Of a DNA stretch of 64,000 bases, positions 1-9,009 are shown piece by piece (the stretch's first letter is position 1; every line of letters starts with the position of its first letter). Source of the DNA: Anaerolineae bacterium. GTDB lineage: Bacteria > Chloroflexota > Anaerolineae > DUEN01. Location: NCBI GenBank assembly GCA_025060615.1, contig JANXBS010000001.1, forward strand, positions 281,577 to 345,576, written 5' to 3'. The notes under the pieces are model-generated. The model was not told where the DNA came from. It was given only the letters and a program-made list of their open reading frames with translations, and made no database searches. The translations under genes and the position numbers were made by a program.

Positions 1-663
1 TGGATCGGAGATACCGGTAGGTGGTTCGCCGCCGATCCAGTAGTACGGTTTGCCCCGAGGGTCTATACGCTCGATCAGCACATCCCGATAGACGCGCTGA
101 CCCAAGCGAGTGACCCGCAGACCTTTGAAGCGAGCTCGCGGCAGAGCGGGTACGTTCAGGTTTAAGAAGGTGTTCGGAGGCAATCCGTTTTGCAACACCC
201 GAACAGCCAGCCGAGCCGCCAATTCCGCTGCCAGCTCCAAGTCTCGGTCTTGCCCCCAATCTTGCGATACAGCGATGGCCGGGATTCCGCTCACCACAGC
301 TTCCATCGCCCCTGCGACTGTGCCGGAATACGTGATGTCAGCTCCCAGATTAGGGCCGTCGTTGATGCCTGAGACCACCAGATCCGGCCGGAAGGGAATC
401 AGCCCTAGCAGTGCCAGCCCTACGCAGTCGGAAGGGGTACCAGTGGTCACCAGGGCGGGGGTGCCATCGGCCAGGTTGGTCTGAAACACCCGCAGAGGCT
501 TGTGCATGGTCTTGGTATGCCCTGCGGCTGACCAATTGTGGTCTGGGGCGAATACCACCACCTCTCCTACCCTTTCTAGCGCTAGCTTGAGCGCCAATAG
601 GCCAGGAGCGTGCACACCATCATCGTTGGTGATCAAGATACGCCTACGCTGTGTGTCAGACAT
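1..663 (-). CDS. surE: 5'/3'-nucleotidase SurE (3' end beyond window)
   Basis: Survival protein SurE, a metal-dependent phosphatase of nucleoside monophosphates acting in the cytoplasm. I translated the minus strand from the ATG at 663. The N-terminus carries the family metal-binding signature ILITNDDGVHAPGL. It is followed by a GTPSDCVGLAL segment and the block SGINDGPNLGADITYSGT, both diagnostic of SurE. About 221 residues are visible, and the frame stays open to base 1, so the last few tens of residues are outside the window. It lies 86 bases downstream of the PBP gene on the same strand, with a small hairpin (704-732) between them. Confidence 0.93.
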   Translation of the reverse strand, partial: MSDTQRRRILITNDDGVHAPGLLALKLALERVGEVVVFAPDHNWSAAGHTKTMHKPLRVFQTNLADGTPALVTTGTPSDCVGLALLGLIPFRPDLVVSGINDGPNLGADITYSGTVAGAMEAVVSGIPAIAVSQDWGQDRDLELAAELAARLAVRVLQNGLPPNTFLNLNVPALPRARFKGLRVTRLGQRVYRDVLIERIDPRGKPYYWIGGEPPTGISDP

Positions 664-703
664 CGGACGCTTGAGAGAAGCTTTTACAGAATCTATCGCA
701 TAT

Positions 704-732
704 GCCCCTGACGTGTATGCTACAGTAGGGGC
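704..732. terminator. Small hairpin between pbp and surE
   Basis: GCCCCT (704-709) pairs with AGGGGC (727-732), with an inner TGTA/TACA stem. It sits between the PBP stop and the surE start. No U-tract follows, so a processing site or weak terminator is as likely as a true terminator. Confidence 0.35.
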
Positions 733-749
733 ATTGGACAGACCTTAGC

Positions 750-3700
750 TCACATTCTTCGGGCTCTGAAACGGCCGAAGAGCAGCTCGTTCACTGCGAC
801 GGGCTCGTTAGGAAACCATATCGCGGCCCTCGACTGTTTCTCCACCTTTGGTTTACGAACCACCGAAATCGTCACCGGTGCTGTTGGAGTGGTGTTTCCA
901 GCGCTGTCATAAGCCGTTACAGTGATGACATGGGTCTCAGTAATGGTGGTGGACATGGTAATGGTCCAACGGAGGCTGTAAGGGGCTACGGTGCTGGTGC
1001 CAAGCCGGTTCCCGTCCATAAAAAACTCCACCCGATCCATGGACCAGTCATCGGTAGCTTCCGCAGTAATGCTCACCCATTCATCGTCCTCCATGACATA
1101 GACCTTGCCATCTGGTGGATGGATGAGCTCTACAGTGGGCGCAGTGTTGTCCACTGTGACCTGAGTGGTGGCGATACGCACACCCCCATCGCTGCGTGTA
1201 ACGATCAGGCGCAGCGTATACAGCCCGTTAAACGGCGTCGTATCCCAGTACTCCAACACCCCATTGCTGATCTGATTGGTATGCTCAGGGCCGATCTGGA
1301 TCCACGCGCCGGGGTTCAGCCCTTCGCCGAACTCAACACGATAGCTGCGGAAGTCGCCCACCTGTGCATTGCCCACAATGGGGATGATCCCTCGCACGTA
1401 ACTATAAGCGCTGGGCTCGATAATGGCTACCTCTGGATCAGCCGGGCCAGGGCCGTAGGCGTCATCATATTGAGTCGGCGGCTGAGGAATCCCGTTTTCG
1501 CGCACCCAATCGGCGGCTTCCGGCGGGAAGATCTGATAGACGCGCCGCTCCACCAGCTCCGGCGGAGTGTACTGCGTCGCTAGTTTGCCGGTCTCACGGT
1601 TGACCTCAAAGGCTCGATAGAGAGTATCGTAGGTGGTCGGCTCGGTGCCGGCAATGAACAGCTCCTGGCGCGTGGTCGGACAGTCGCTGGTAGGAAGCAG
1701 GCCAGAGGGGACGCAAACCGTCACCCGCACCATGCCAGGCGGCTCCTGCCATGTTTCCACAGGCTGATCACGCATGGCGTATTTCATAACCTGATGAAAG
1801 ATGGGAGCTGCGCCCAATGAGCCGGGCATCTGATTCATCGGCCGGTTGTCAGTGTTTCCAACCCACACCCCTACAGCCAGCTGCGGCGTATAGCCGATGG
1901 TCCAGTCATCCCGATAGTCATTGGTTGTGCCAGTCTTGGCAGCGACAGGACGGTCCTCCAAAGTCAAATACTTGGAGAAGCTGCCAAAGGCCGCTAGGCG
2001 TGCCTGCCGGTCGGAGAGGATGTCGGTGATCAGATAAGCTAGCTGCGGAGCCAACACTTGCTCCACTTGCGGCTGGCGATATTCTTTGAGCACGCGGCCA
2101 TTTCTGTCCTTGACCAACAGAATGGCAACGGGGTCAAGGTTACGGAACCCAGGCCGGCGCTGGATCGGCGGCACCGGTTGGCCAGCCATCACACCGTTGT
2201 TGGCCAGCACGCTAAAGGCGTAGGTCATGTCGAGCAGTCGTACCTCGCCGCCGCCCAAGGTCAAGCTCAGCCCGTAGTAATCCTTGGTCAGAGTGTTAAT
2301 CCCCAGGCGATGGGCGATGGCGAGTACATTCTTGACCCCTACCTTGCTCATCAGCCATACGGCCGGGATGTTGTATGAGCGCGCCAGAGCCTCGCGCAAG
2401 CTCTGTGGGCCATGATACTTGCGATCATAGTTTTCGGGCACATAGGGCGGGTTAGGAGGGTCTGGGAAGACAGTGCGTACGTCCATGACCATGGTGGCAG
2501 CGGTGTATCCCTGCTGAAAGGCTGTGAGATAGGTGAACGGCTTGAAGGAAGAGCCGGGCTGGTGTTCGGCGAGGGCGTTGTTCACTTCGCCGTCAATCTC
2601 TTTGTTGTAATAATCCAGACTTCCCAACATCGCCAGGATCTCGCCTGTCTTAGGGCGGATAGCTACGACCGCCGCATTCGTCACCTCGTGATCGAATTGG
2701 TTCCTGGGCAGGGTCAGTTCCTCGATGGGCGGAGGCGGCTCGCAGCCAGGATAGGGCTCTGGCTTCTTGTTCTGGAGATAAGCGATATGGGCGCGAGCGA
2801 CGCACTGGATGTACTGCTGTAGGTCCCAATCCAGCGTGGTGTATACCTGCAAACCATTGCGCCAGATGAAGTAAGGATCGTCGGCGGTGTTAAACTCGCG
2901 ATCGAGTTGGTCCAGCACGTACAGCGCAAAGTGCGGTGCATCGGGAGGGATCTCAAAGCGCTCCCGCGCTTGTTGCCGAACGAACTGCCAGAGGACACCT
3001 TCCCGCCGAGCGGCCTGCTGAGCCTCTTCTGGGTCAAGCAGGTCCATCTTCACTAGGGCTTGCAGGGCTTTCGCTGTGGCCGCTCGATCCCCTCGCCGGA
3101 TCGGGTCGAGATCATCTGGGGACAGTACCCCTTGTTCTACCATTGTGTTCAGTAAGCGATCGTTAAAGTATCTTTTGGCAGCGTCGGCCTCAGCCTGAGT
3201 AAGGTAGCCGGCTTCCACCATCGCATCAAGCACCTTGCGCTGCCGGCGATAAGCATCGGCCGGGGCCTGGATTGGATTAAGGCCTGGAAACTGGGGCAAC
3301 GCTGCCAGCATGGCTGCCTCATCCAGCGTCAGCTCCCTGGCTGGTTTGTCGAAGTACACGCGGGATGCGGCTTCTACGCCATAGGCTGCGTTGCCATAGA
3401 AGTTGTAATTCAGGTACCACTCCAGGATCTGGTTTTTCCCTTCGCGCCCCGGATAGCGCCGGGTAATCTCCAGCGCCAAGATCATCTCTTTAATTTTGCG
3501 GGCGTATGAGCGCTGGTAGCGTTCTTCAGGGGGAATAAGCACGTTCTTAACGAGCTGTTGCGTGATGGAAGAGCCGCCCTGGATCGCCTCGCCGCTCATG
3601 GTCATGATGAAGGCACGTGCCAAGCCGCGAAAGTTCACGCCGGGGTTCTCATAGAACGAGCGATCTTCCAAGGCGATGGTGGCCTGGATCAGGTGCGGCG

Positions 3701-4040
3701 AGATCTGATCGAGAGTAACGTACGTGCGGTCGCCGCGGAAAGGGCGCGGATCAATAGACTCGTAGAGCAGATGCTGTCCGGTGCGATCGTAAATACGGAC
3801 TGTCTCGAACTGCTCTTGTTCGGTTTCGATAGCGCTGGCGTCAGGTAGGTCACGAGCGAAGTAGGCGTAGACGCCGGCTGCCATCCCTACCGCTGCGGCT
3901 ACTACCGTCCCTGCGGCGATCGTGAAAAACAATAGCAAGCCCAGGAACAACCGCAAGACCCAGAGGTGGGGCTTAGGGGCTGTCTGGAATGTTCGGTAAC
4001 GGCGTTGTCGCCGGATGACTACGTGAGCTAGTCGGTTCAT
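750..4040 (-). CDS. Class A penicillin-binding protein (PBP1A type) with Ig-like C-terminal extension
   Basis: Bifunctional peptidoglycan glycosyltransferase/transpeptidase anchored by one N-terminal membrane helix. The GT51 domain shows the catalytic Glu in ALEDRSFYENPG and the GGSSITQQLVKN motif. The transpeptidase domain shows SSFK, SYN and KTGT in order. The frame extends upstream to a TTG at 4139. I prefer the ATG at 4040 because a good promoter (-35 at 4139-4134, -10 at 4116-4111) lies inside the longer version. From 4040 the protein has 1096 residues, far longer than a typical PBP1A. The last ~270 residues hold at least two Ig-like beta-sandwich segments (for example DNTAPTVELIHPPDG). 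The Ig region may bind wall polymer, which is an inference. Alternative start: ATG at 4058. Confidence 0.92.
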   Translation of the reverse strand: MNRLAHVVIRRQRRYRTFQTAPKPHLWVLRLFLGLLLFFTIAAGTVVAAAVGMAAGVYAYFARDLPDASAIETEQEQFETVRIYDRTGQHLLYESIDPRPFRGDRTYVTLDQISPHLIQATIALEDRSFYENPGVNFRGLARAFIMTMSGEAIQGGSSITQQLVKNVLIPPEERYQRSYARKIKEMILALEITRRYPGREGKNQILEWYLNYNFYGNAAYGVEAASRVYFDKPARELTLDEAAMLAALPQFPGLNPIQAPADAYRRQRKVLDAMVEAGYLTQAEADAAKRYFNDRLLNTMVEQGVLSPDDLDPIRRGDRAATAKALQALVKMDLLDPEEAQQAARREGVLWQFVRQQARERFEIPPDAPHFALYVLDQLDREFNTADDPYFIWRNGLQVYTTLDWDLQQYIQCVARAHIAYLQNKKPEPYPGCEPPPPIEELTLPRNQFDHEVTNAAVVAIRPKTGEILAMLGSLDYYNKEIDGEVNNALAEHQPGSSFKPFTYLTAFQQGYTAATMVMDVRTVFPDPPNPPYVPENYDRKYHGPQSLREALARSYNIPAVWLMSKVGVKNVLAIAHRLGINTLTKDYYGLSLTLGGGEVRLLDMTYAFSVLANNGVMAGQPVPPIQRRPGFRNLDPVAILLVKDRNGRVLKEYRQPQVEQVLAPQLAYLITDILSDRQARLAAFGSFSKYLTLEDRPVAAKTGTTNDYRDDWTIGYTPQLAVGVWVGNTDNRPMNQMPGSLGAAPIFHQVMKYAMRDQPVETWQEPPGMVRVTVCVPSGLLPTSDCPTTRQELFIAGTEPTTYDTLYRAFEVNRETGKLATQYTPPELVERRVYQIFPPEAADWVRENGIPQPPTQYDDAYGPGPADPEVAIIEPSAYSYVRGIIPIVGNAQVGDFRSYRVEFGEGLNPGAWIQIGPEHTNQISNGVLEYWDTTPFNGLYTLRLIVTRSDGGVRIATTQVTVDNTAPTVELIHPPDGKVYVMEDDEWVSITAEATDDWSMDRVEFFMDGNRLGTSTVAPYSLRWTITMSTTITETHVITVTAYDSAGNTTPTAPVTISVVRKPKVEKQSRAAIWFPNEPVAVNELLFGRFRARRM

Positions 4041-4062
4041 GACCCTAACACATAACATAAGT

Positions 4063-4096
4063 TGGCGGGGGAGGTTGACAGCTCTTTCCCCCGCCC
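4063..4096. promoter_or_regulatory. GC-rich inverted repeat in the PBP leader
   Basis: GGCGGGGG and CCCCCGCC arms separated by about 17 bases lie between the predicted transcription start and the ATG at 4040. In RNA this would form a strong hairpin just upstream of the start codon. A role in translation control is possible but not shown. Confidence 0.4.
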
Positions 4097-4110
4097 TAGT
4101 TGACGGCATT

Positions 4111-4139
4111 ATGATAGCCCAAGTGACGTGAAATGGCAA
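4111..4139 (-). promoter_or_regulatory. Promoter for the PBP gene
   Basis: On the minus strand TTGCCA (4139-4134), a 17-base spacer and TATCAT (4116-4111) make a sigma-70-type promoter. Predicted transcription starts near 4104. This places the apparent upstream start codon at 4139 outside the transcript. Confidence 0.6.
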
Positions 4140-4239
4140 GGATAGGACCTGGGTTTCGGCTTATAAGGCCGATTATGCTATACTGAAGTTTGCATTCTGC
4201 ACTTGGCCTGACAATAAGAGGTGATGTAAGGAGACGAAG

Positions 4240-5457
4240 TTGGACTTTGATGTCATCATCGTTGGAGCATCTTCCTCTGGTCTCTACGCGGCGGAGTTAC
4301 TTGCCAAAGCTGGGAAGCGCGTGGCCGTGTTTGAGCGTCAACCCGAGGTTGATCCAGCCAGGCGCACGTACATCACCACCGCCCACCTCAAACAGTTTAT
4401 CGCTGAAGAGGATATCACGATTCTCCATCGAATTCAGGTGATGTCCCTCACCTCATTAGGCGCTATTGTGGATATCCCACTGAATCCCCCCGATTGGATT
4501 CTCGACCGGAACTTGCTTATCAAAGGGCTGCTCGCCCGTGCGAAAGCGCGCGGGGCCGAGGTTTTCACCTGCCACCGCTTCCTGCGCTTCGAGGAAACGA
4601 ACGGCTATACTCAACTTGTCTTTGAACAGGCTAAAAGGGAGATCCGAGCCACAGCAGGTATCGTGATCGGCGCCGACGGGCTGTACAGCCAGGTCGCTCG
4701 GGCCGCCCATATCCCGCATCCGCCCTCTGTACCTATCGTCCAGGCCGAGATTGAGCTGCCCCCTCAATGGGATCCCAGCGTTACTCGAGTTTGGTTTGAC
4801 GTCCATGAAACGCGTTTCTTCTACTGGTTGATCCCAGAATCGCCAGAGAGAGGGGTGTTGGGCCTAGTAGGAGAACCCGCTAGTGAGCCCCGCCGGCTGT
4901 TGGATCGCTTTCTCGACAAGATGGGCATTCAAGCCCTGCGCTATCAAGGTGCTCGGGTCGCTCTTCACCATCCTGGTTTGCGCCCATGGGGAAGGGTGGG
5001 CCTTGTGCCGATCTATTTGGTCGGCGACGCGGCTGGCCAGGTTAAGGTGACCACGGTGGGCGGCACCGTCACGGGCATATGGGGGGCCCGGGCGGCTGCT
5101 AGTGCCATTATCAAAGGGACGAGTTACGCCCAGGAGATGCGCTCCCTCAAGCGCGAGCTGGATTTGCACTGGTATATACGCTGGCTCCTGGAGAGACTAG
5201 ATAATTCAGGATACGAACGCTTGATTCAATACACGACCCCCGCAGTCCGACGCTTCCTGAGCCAACGTCACCGAGATCAAATGATGGGCAGCATTTGGCA
5301 ACTGCCGTTCCGAGCGCCGCGGCTTTTGCTATTGGGGTTGCGGTTACTGCTGAGGGCTCAGAGGGATCGCCGGGCCGTCCCATCCTATTTGCCGAAGCCT
5401 ATCGGCTCTCGGAGAACGGATGTCGCCCAAGAACATCGGCCGAGGAGGAGGGCATGA
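4240..5457 (+). CDS. Geranylgeranyl-reductase-family FAD-dependent oxidoreductase
   Basis: Flavoprotein of the geranylgeranyl reductase/PHBH-like superfamily, which reduces isoprenoid chains or related unsaturated substrates. The start is a TTG with a strong AAGGAG ribosome-binding site. The N-terminal FAD-binding loop is VGASSSGLYAAE (residues 8-19). The second FAD motif, VGDAAGQVKVTTVGG, closely matches the GDAAG...TTGGG block of this family. At 405 residues the length is normal. The stop overlaps the next gene's ATG (ATGA), so the two are probably co-translated. The substrate cannot be read from sequence; menaquinone or lipid side chains are candidates. Confidence 0.82.
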   Translation: MDFDVIIVGASSSGLYAAELLAKAGKRVAVFERQPEVDPARRTYITTAHLKQFIAEEDITILHRIQVMSLTSLGAIVDIPLNPPDWILDRNLLIKGLLARAKARGAEVFTCHRFLRFEETNGYTQLVFEQAKREIRATAGIVIGADGLYSQVARAAHIPHPPSVPIVQAEIELPPQWDPSVTRVWFDVHETRFFYWLIPESPERGVLGLVGEPASEPRRLLDRFLDKMGIQALRYQGARVALHHPGLRPWGRVGLVPIYLVGDAAGQVKVTTVGGTVTGIWGARAAASAIIKGTSYAQEMRSLKRELDLHWYIRWLLERLDNSGYERLIQYTTPAVRRFLSQRHRDQMMGSIWQLPFRAPRLLLLGLRLLLRAQRDRRAVPSYLPKPIGSRRTDVAQEHRPRRRA

Positions 5458-6644
5458 GCCTGACCATCGCCCAATCGCCATCTCGTGGGGATGCTTCATG
5501 GGAGGCGGCAAGGTTTCTACAGGCTCTGACAGCGCCTTCTACAGACGCGCTGGGAGCCTGGCTGCTAACGAACGAGCTGAACACGGAGGCGGTGAGTTGG
5601 CTGCAAAGACAACGGCTGGCACCTTATGCATTCTATCGGCTGCGTGAGGCCGGGCTAATCGCACGCCTGCCCCAGGCCACGCAGGCTGCTCTGCGGTCGT
5701 CCTTCTACGCTACGGCCGCCTACAACGCGGTCCTGACCGCTGAGTTAGGTGCCCTGTTGGCCAGCCTGCGTCGCCGAGAGGTGGAACCGATTGTCCTCAA
5801 AGGGATGGCGTTGGGCATCACATTATATCCTGTCCCCAACGCTCGGCCGACGTCTGATCTCGACCTGCTAGTCGAGCGAAGGCAGATGGAGGCAGTCAGG
5901 CAAGTGTTAGTTGAGCGGGAATACCGCGATATGGGGCTTGACCCGGAGCATCACCAAGCGTTCTGCAACCATTTGCACGCCTGGCGGAAAGTGTCAAACG
6001 ACCTCTCTGTAAGCGTGGAAGCTCATTGGCACCTGGTGCACGATCCTGCCTATGCCCGTCATATGGACTTGCGCGACCTGCGCGCACGGGCCCGGCGGGT
6101 GGACTTCGGCCCGTTCTCGGCGTTGGTGCTCGATCCGGCCGATCAGTTGATCCACGCGTGTGCCCATCTGCTGCTCCATCACGGCTATAATTGGAGCTGG
6201 TTGTGGCTGCTCGACCTGCATTTGCTTGTGGAGCGCTACGGGGCCACATGGGACTGGGATGAGCTTGTCAGCCGCGCAGAGGCGCTTCGATTGGCCAGAG
6301 CTCTGCAGTATTGGCTGGAGCTGGCCGAGACATGGATGGGAACCCGTCTGCCAGCACAGGCTAAGCGCGCGCTGACTAGCGCACAGAGTAGCGAGGAAGA
6401 GGAACATCGTCTGTATATCGCTCGCACCCAACGAGTGCGCGTGGGGAAGCTGCTCTGGCTGCGCGCTCGAGGGGCAGGCGGCTGGCGGGAGCGGCTGGCT
6501 TATCTGGCCGAAGCCCTCTTTCCGCCATGGGCTTACATGCAGCATCGGTACGGAGCCCGCTCTCGTTGGCTCGCCCCGCTTTACTATGGCTGGCGAATCG
6601 CTCGCGCTGTAGTCGCCGTGTTTCGGCAGGTTGGCCTGGCGTAA
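5454..6644 (+). CDS. NTP_transf_5 (PF14907)-type nucleotidyltransferase
   Basis: Uncharacterised nucleotidyltransferase family protein of 396 residues. The core shows VLKGMALGITLYP (about residues 114-126) followed by RPTSDLDLLV (131-140), whose Asp-x-Asp pair is the expected metal-binding site. The start at 5454 overlaps the flavoprotein stop as ATGA. Members of this family occur in peptide-natural-product clusters, but no precursor or cyclase is visible here. The tight coupling to a geranylgeranyl-reductase-like enzyme hints at a shared lipid or small-molecule pathway (inference). Family assignment is fairly firm; the substrate is unknown. Confidence 0.78.
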   Translation: MSLTIAQSPSRGDASWEAARFLQALTAPSTDALGAWLLTNELNTEAVSWLQRQRLAPYAFYRLREAGLIARLPQATQAALRSSFYATAAYNAVLTAELGALLASLRRREVEPIVLKGMALGITLYPVPNARPTSDLDLLVERRQMEAVRQVLVEREYRDMGLDPEHHQAFCNHLHAWRKVSNDLSVSVEAHWHLVHDPAYARHMDLRDLRARARRVDFGPFSALVLDPADQLIHACAHLLLHHGYNWSWLWLLDLHLLVERYGATWDWDELVSRAEALRLARALQYWLELAETWMGTRLPAQAKRALTSAQSSEEEEHRLYIARTQRVRVGKLLWLRARGAGGWRERLAYLAEALFPPWAYMQHRYGARSRWLAPLYYGWRIARAVVAVFRQVGLA

Positions 6645-6705
6645 AGAAACGGCCCAGGGCTTTTGTGAACAGGTGCAATCGAGTAACTCACAGTTTTAAA
6701 GAATT

Positions 6706-7599
6706 TCAGCGTTCCCTGTTCGAGGAGGACATGGTTGATCCAAGCAAGCCAGAGATAGTACCAGCGATGATCACGCCGGCAAGGGCTCCTAACATAGCCC
6801 CCAATAGGATGCCTAACAGGTTTTGGCCGATCGCGCCCAGGATCACTGCGCCTGCGATCGCGCCGCCGAGGGTCCATCGCCGAGTCAGCCCGGGGTTGTC
6901 CCTGTATGTTATGATCCGATCCTGGATGAAACCGTCCCGGATTGTCAAATGGCTACCTTGCTCAAGCCGAATCCCTGCTCTGGCGTTGCCAAAGATCAGG
7001 CAATCCTCGACCGTCCCCTGTCCGCTGTGATAGGCCCAAATCCCGTCGCCTTTGTTATGATGAATCCGACAACGCCGAATGACCGGGGCGCTGTCTTCAC
7101 AGATCTCGACTCCGGCATACTTATTCGCAAAGATCTCGCACTCCTCTACGATTCCCCGGCTCCCTTCATAAAATGAGACGCCCACGCCTTCGCCATCGTG
7201 GATGCGAGACTGGCGGAGGGTTGGGTTTGCAGCCGGGCCATGAACGGCGACACAGGCAAAGGCATCTGAGGTGATATCGCAGTTCTCGATTAGGGGCTGG
7301 CCTTGGATAACCTCTAAGGCGTAATATTTGTTTCCCCTTAGGCCGACCGAGCTACGAATCGTCAGGCCGCGCAAGATCGCTTGGTCGGCTTGTACGAGCA
7401 CGCAGCGTGACTCGGTGCTCTCGATGATGATCTCCTCTATGGGACCGTCGCCGATTAGCTCCAGTGGCTTGTCCAGGACGAGGCTCTCATGATAGAGGCC
7501 GGGGCGGATGAAGATGCGCGTGCCGGGCTGGGCGTTGCGTACAGCTGCGTTAAGAGTCTTCAAATGCTCTGGCTCTCGCTGAGAAACAATCAGTTCCAT
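6706..7599 (-). CDS. Right-handed beta-helix protein with glycine-rich hydrophobic C-terminus
   Basis: About 297 residues. Residues ~10-225 contain repeated parallel beta-helix rungs typical of pectate-lyase/NosD-like folds (PGLYHESLVLDKPLELIGDG, then rungs spaced about 23 residues apart such as CRIHHNKGDGIWAYHSGQG). There is no signal peptide. The last ~60 residues form two Gly/Ala-rich hydrophobic segments (GGAIAGAVILGAIGQNLLG and GAMLGALAGVIIAGTISGLLG), so the protein is probably held in the membrane by its tail. The GTG at 7611 is an alternative start. No catalytic residues are recognisable. Polysaccharide binding is only a guess. Confidence 0.72.
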   Translation of the reverse strand: MELIVSQREPEHLKTLNAAVRNAQPGTRIFIRPGLYHESLVLDKPLELIGDGPIEEIIIESTESRCVLVQADQAILRGLTIRSSVGLRGNKYYALEVIQGQPLIENCDITSDAFACVAVHGPAANPTLRQSRIHDGEGVGVSFYEGSRGIVEECEIFANKYAGVEICEDSAPVIRRCRIHHNKGDGIWAYHSGQGTVEDCLIFGNARAGIRLEQGSHLTIRDGFIQDRIITYRDNPGLTRRWTLGGAIAGAVILGAIGQNLLGILLGAMLGALAGVIIAGTISGLLGSTMSSSNRER

Positions 7600-7648
7600 A
7601 TCCTTCCACACCGATCACCCGCAATGGAGGAGGGTGTACGCAGGCTGC

Positions 7649-8353
7649 TCAATCCAAAGCGCACAGGATGCGCCCGCAGCTTGAGCAATATATCAGCTCC
7701 TCGCGCTGGCGAACGGCTTGTACGAGGCTTGTGGGGAGCGTCACCCCACAGATCCGACAGGCGCCATGCCGGACCTCGGAAACGGCGTACCCGTTGCGGC
7801 GTTGGCGCAGGCGCTGATATTCGCTGAGTGCGTCAGGAGCTAATCGGTGAATCAGCGCCTCGCGCTCCGCATGCAGCCGGGAGATCTCCCGTTGCAGGGC
7901 GCTTTGTTCTTCGTTGAGCCTAGCCTGGTCCTCTCGCCAGCGGGTCTCCGCCCGCTGATACAGGGTCACGGCCTCGTGGTGGCGAAGGGTGTGCTCTTCC
8001 ACATGGACCATTGCCTCCAGCAGGCGGTCCTCCAGCTCTCGCCGGCGATGGTGCAAAGATTCTACATTCGCCTGCATCCCCCCTAGCTCTTTGGGATTGC
8101 GCACCCGTCCGCTCAAGAGATCACGTTCGAGCTCGGCAATACGTTGCTCCAGAGAGCGGATTTCCCACTCGAGTTCCTGCTGGCGTTTTTTCCAACGTTC
8201 CAACTCGCTCGTCGCCTGTTTCATGGCCTCTCGGGCCGAGCGAAGGGCTACGGTTTCGCCCAGGGTCGCTTTGACCTCATGTAGACGTCTTTGTTTGGCC
8301 TCCAGATCCAACTCGATCATCTGTAGCGTGTATAGGGCGCGAGGCAGGTTCAC
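7649..8353 (-). CDS. Coiled-coil protein with C4 zinc ribbon (PF02591-like)
   Basis: A 234-residue protein starting at GTG 8353 behind a strong GAGGAGG site. Residues ~5-180 are a long charged coiled coil. The C-terminus is a zinc ribbon: CRIC near 199-202 and CSSC near 223-226. This architecture matches the bacterial zf-RING_7/CT398 family, which is widespread, poorly characterised and probably nucleic-acid or translation associated. The function here is unknown. Confidence 0.8.
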   Translation of the reverse strand: MNLPRALYTLQMIELDLEAKQRRLHEVKATLGETVALRSAREAMKQATSELERWKKRQQELEWEIRSLEQRIAELERDLLSGRVRNPKELGGMQANVESLHHRRRELEDRLLEAMVHVEEHTLRHHEAVTLYQRAETRWREDQARLNEEQSALQREISRLHAEREALIHRLAPDALSEYQRLRQRRNGYAVSEVRHGACRICGVTLPTSLVQAVRQREELIYCSSCGRILCALD

Positions 8354-8484
8354 AGCACCTCCTCATACCAGATCAGATACACGTACAGCTTACCCCAACT
8401 CAGCGTTTCGATCAAATCGAAGAGGGTATCCATAAGGTAGACATGAACAGCGTGAAGACCCTTTGTCCTCAGTGGACGCCCCAT

Positions 8485-8793
8485 TCAGCCACGTGAGTTG
8501 CTTGGAGATGGCTCATCAGCGTCGCCTGTAGGACGCATGCTGGTGAACTTGGGAATGACCTCGGCTACGGTTCGATACAAGCGCACGCGCTCGGCCTCGA
8601 CTGGGCGCATGAAAGCTGTCGTCGTGGACTGCTTGATCACCGAGGCCAGATCGGAGAGTGCGCTTGCCGGGGCGGGCCTTGCCACCTCTTCCGATGCGCT
8701 CGCCTCAGGATCAAACATGCTATAAGCCTCATCGAAAACGAGCTGACCTTGATGGCGCACTTGCAATACGATGACTGAGGGGGTCTTCCCCAT
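8485..8793 (-). CDS. Small hypothetical protein
   Basis: A 102-residue frame from ATG 8793. Codon choice is G/C-rich at third positions like neighbouring genes, and the start VIVLQVRHQGQLVFDEAYSM looks like a folded beta-alpha segment. No family is recognised. The ribosome-binding site is weak. It may be co-transcribed with the zinc-ribbon gene 131 bases downstream. A small palindrome (CATCGC/GCGATG, 8807-8822) lies just upstream. Confidence 0.45.
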   Translation of the reverse strand: MGKTPSVIVLQVRHQGQLVFDEAYSMFDPEASASEEVARPAPASALSDLASVIKQSTTTAFMRPVEAERVRLYRTVAEVIPKFTSMRPTGDADEPSPSNSRG

Positions 8794-8922
8794 GCCTGAT
8801 TTCAGCCATCGCTTTCGCGATGACTGGTCTCAATCCAATTTTTCTGCTCGGTGAGGAATAAACAAAAAATGAAGCAATCCCACAGGAGGGCTTGCCAGGT
8901 AGTTATTAATCCGGGGCCTTGA

Positions 8923-8952
8923 TTGTCACACCCTGTGTTCTTATGGTAGAAT
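8923..8952 (+). promoter_or_regulatory. Promoter for the lipid kinase operon
   Basis: TTGTCA (8923-8928), an 18-base spacer and TAGAAT (8947-8952). Transcription would begin near 8959, about 50 bases before the ATG at 9010. Confidence 0.5.
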
Positions 8953-9009
8953 CGGCTAGGTGTCCGCGCATAAAGTGATTAAAGCCCTGTCTTCTTACAG
9001 CAGGCTTCC

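Noticed and set aside
4041-4139. N-terminal extension of the PBP from TTG 4139
   Set aside because: The predicted promoter -35 and -10 boxes lie inside this stretch and it has no similarity to PBP N-termini.
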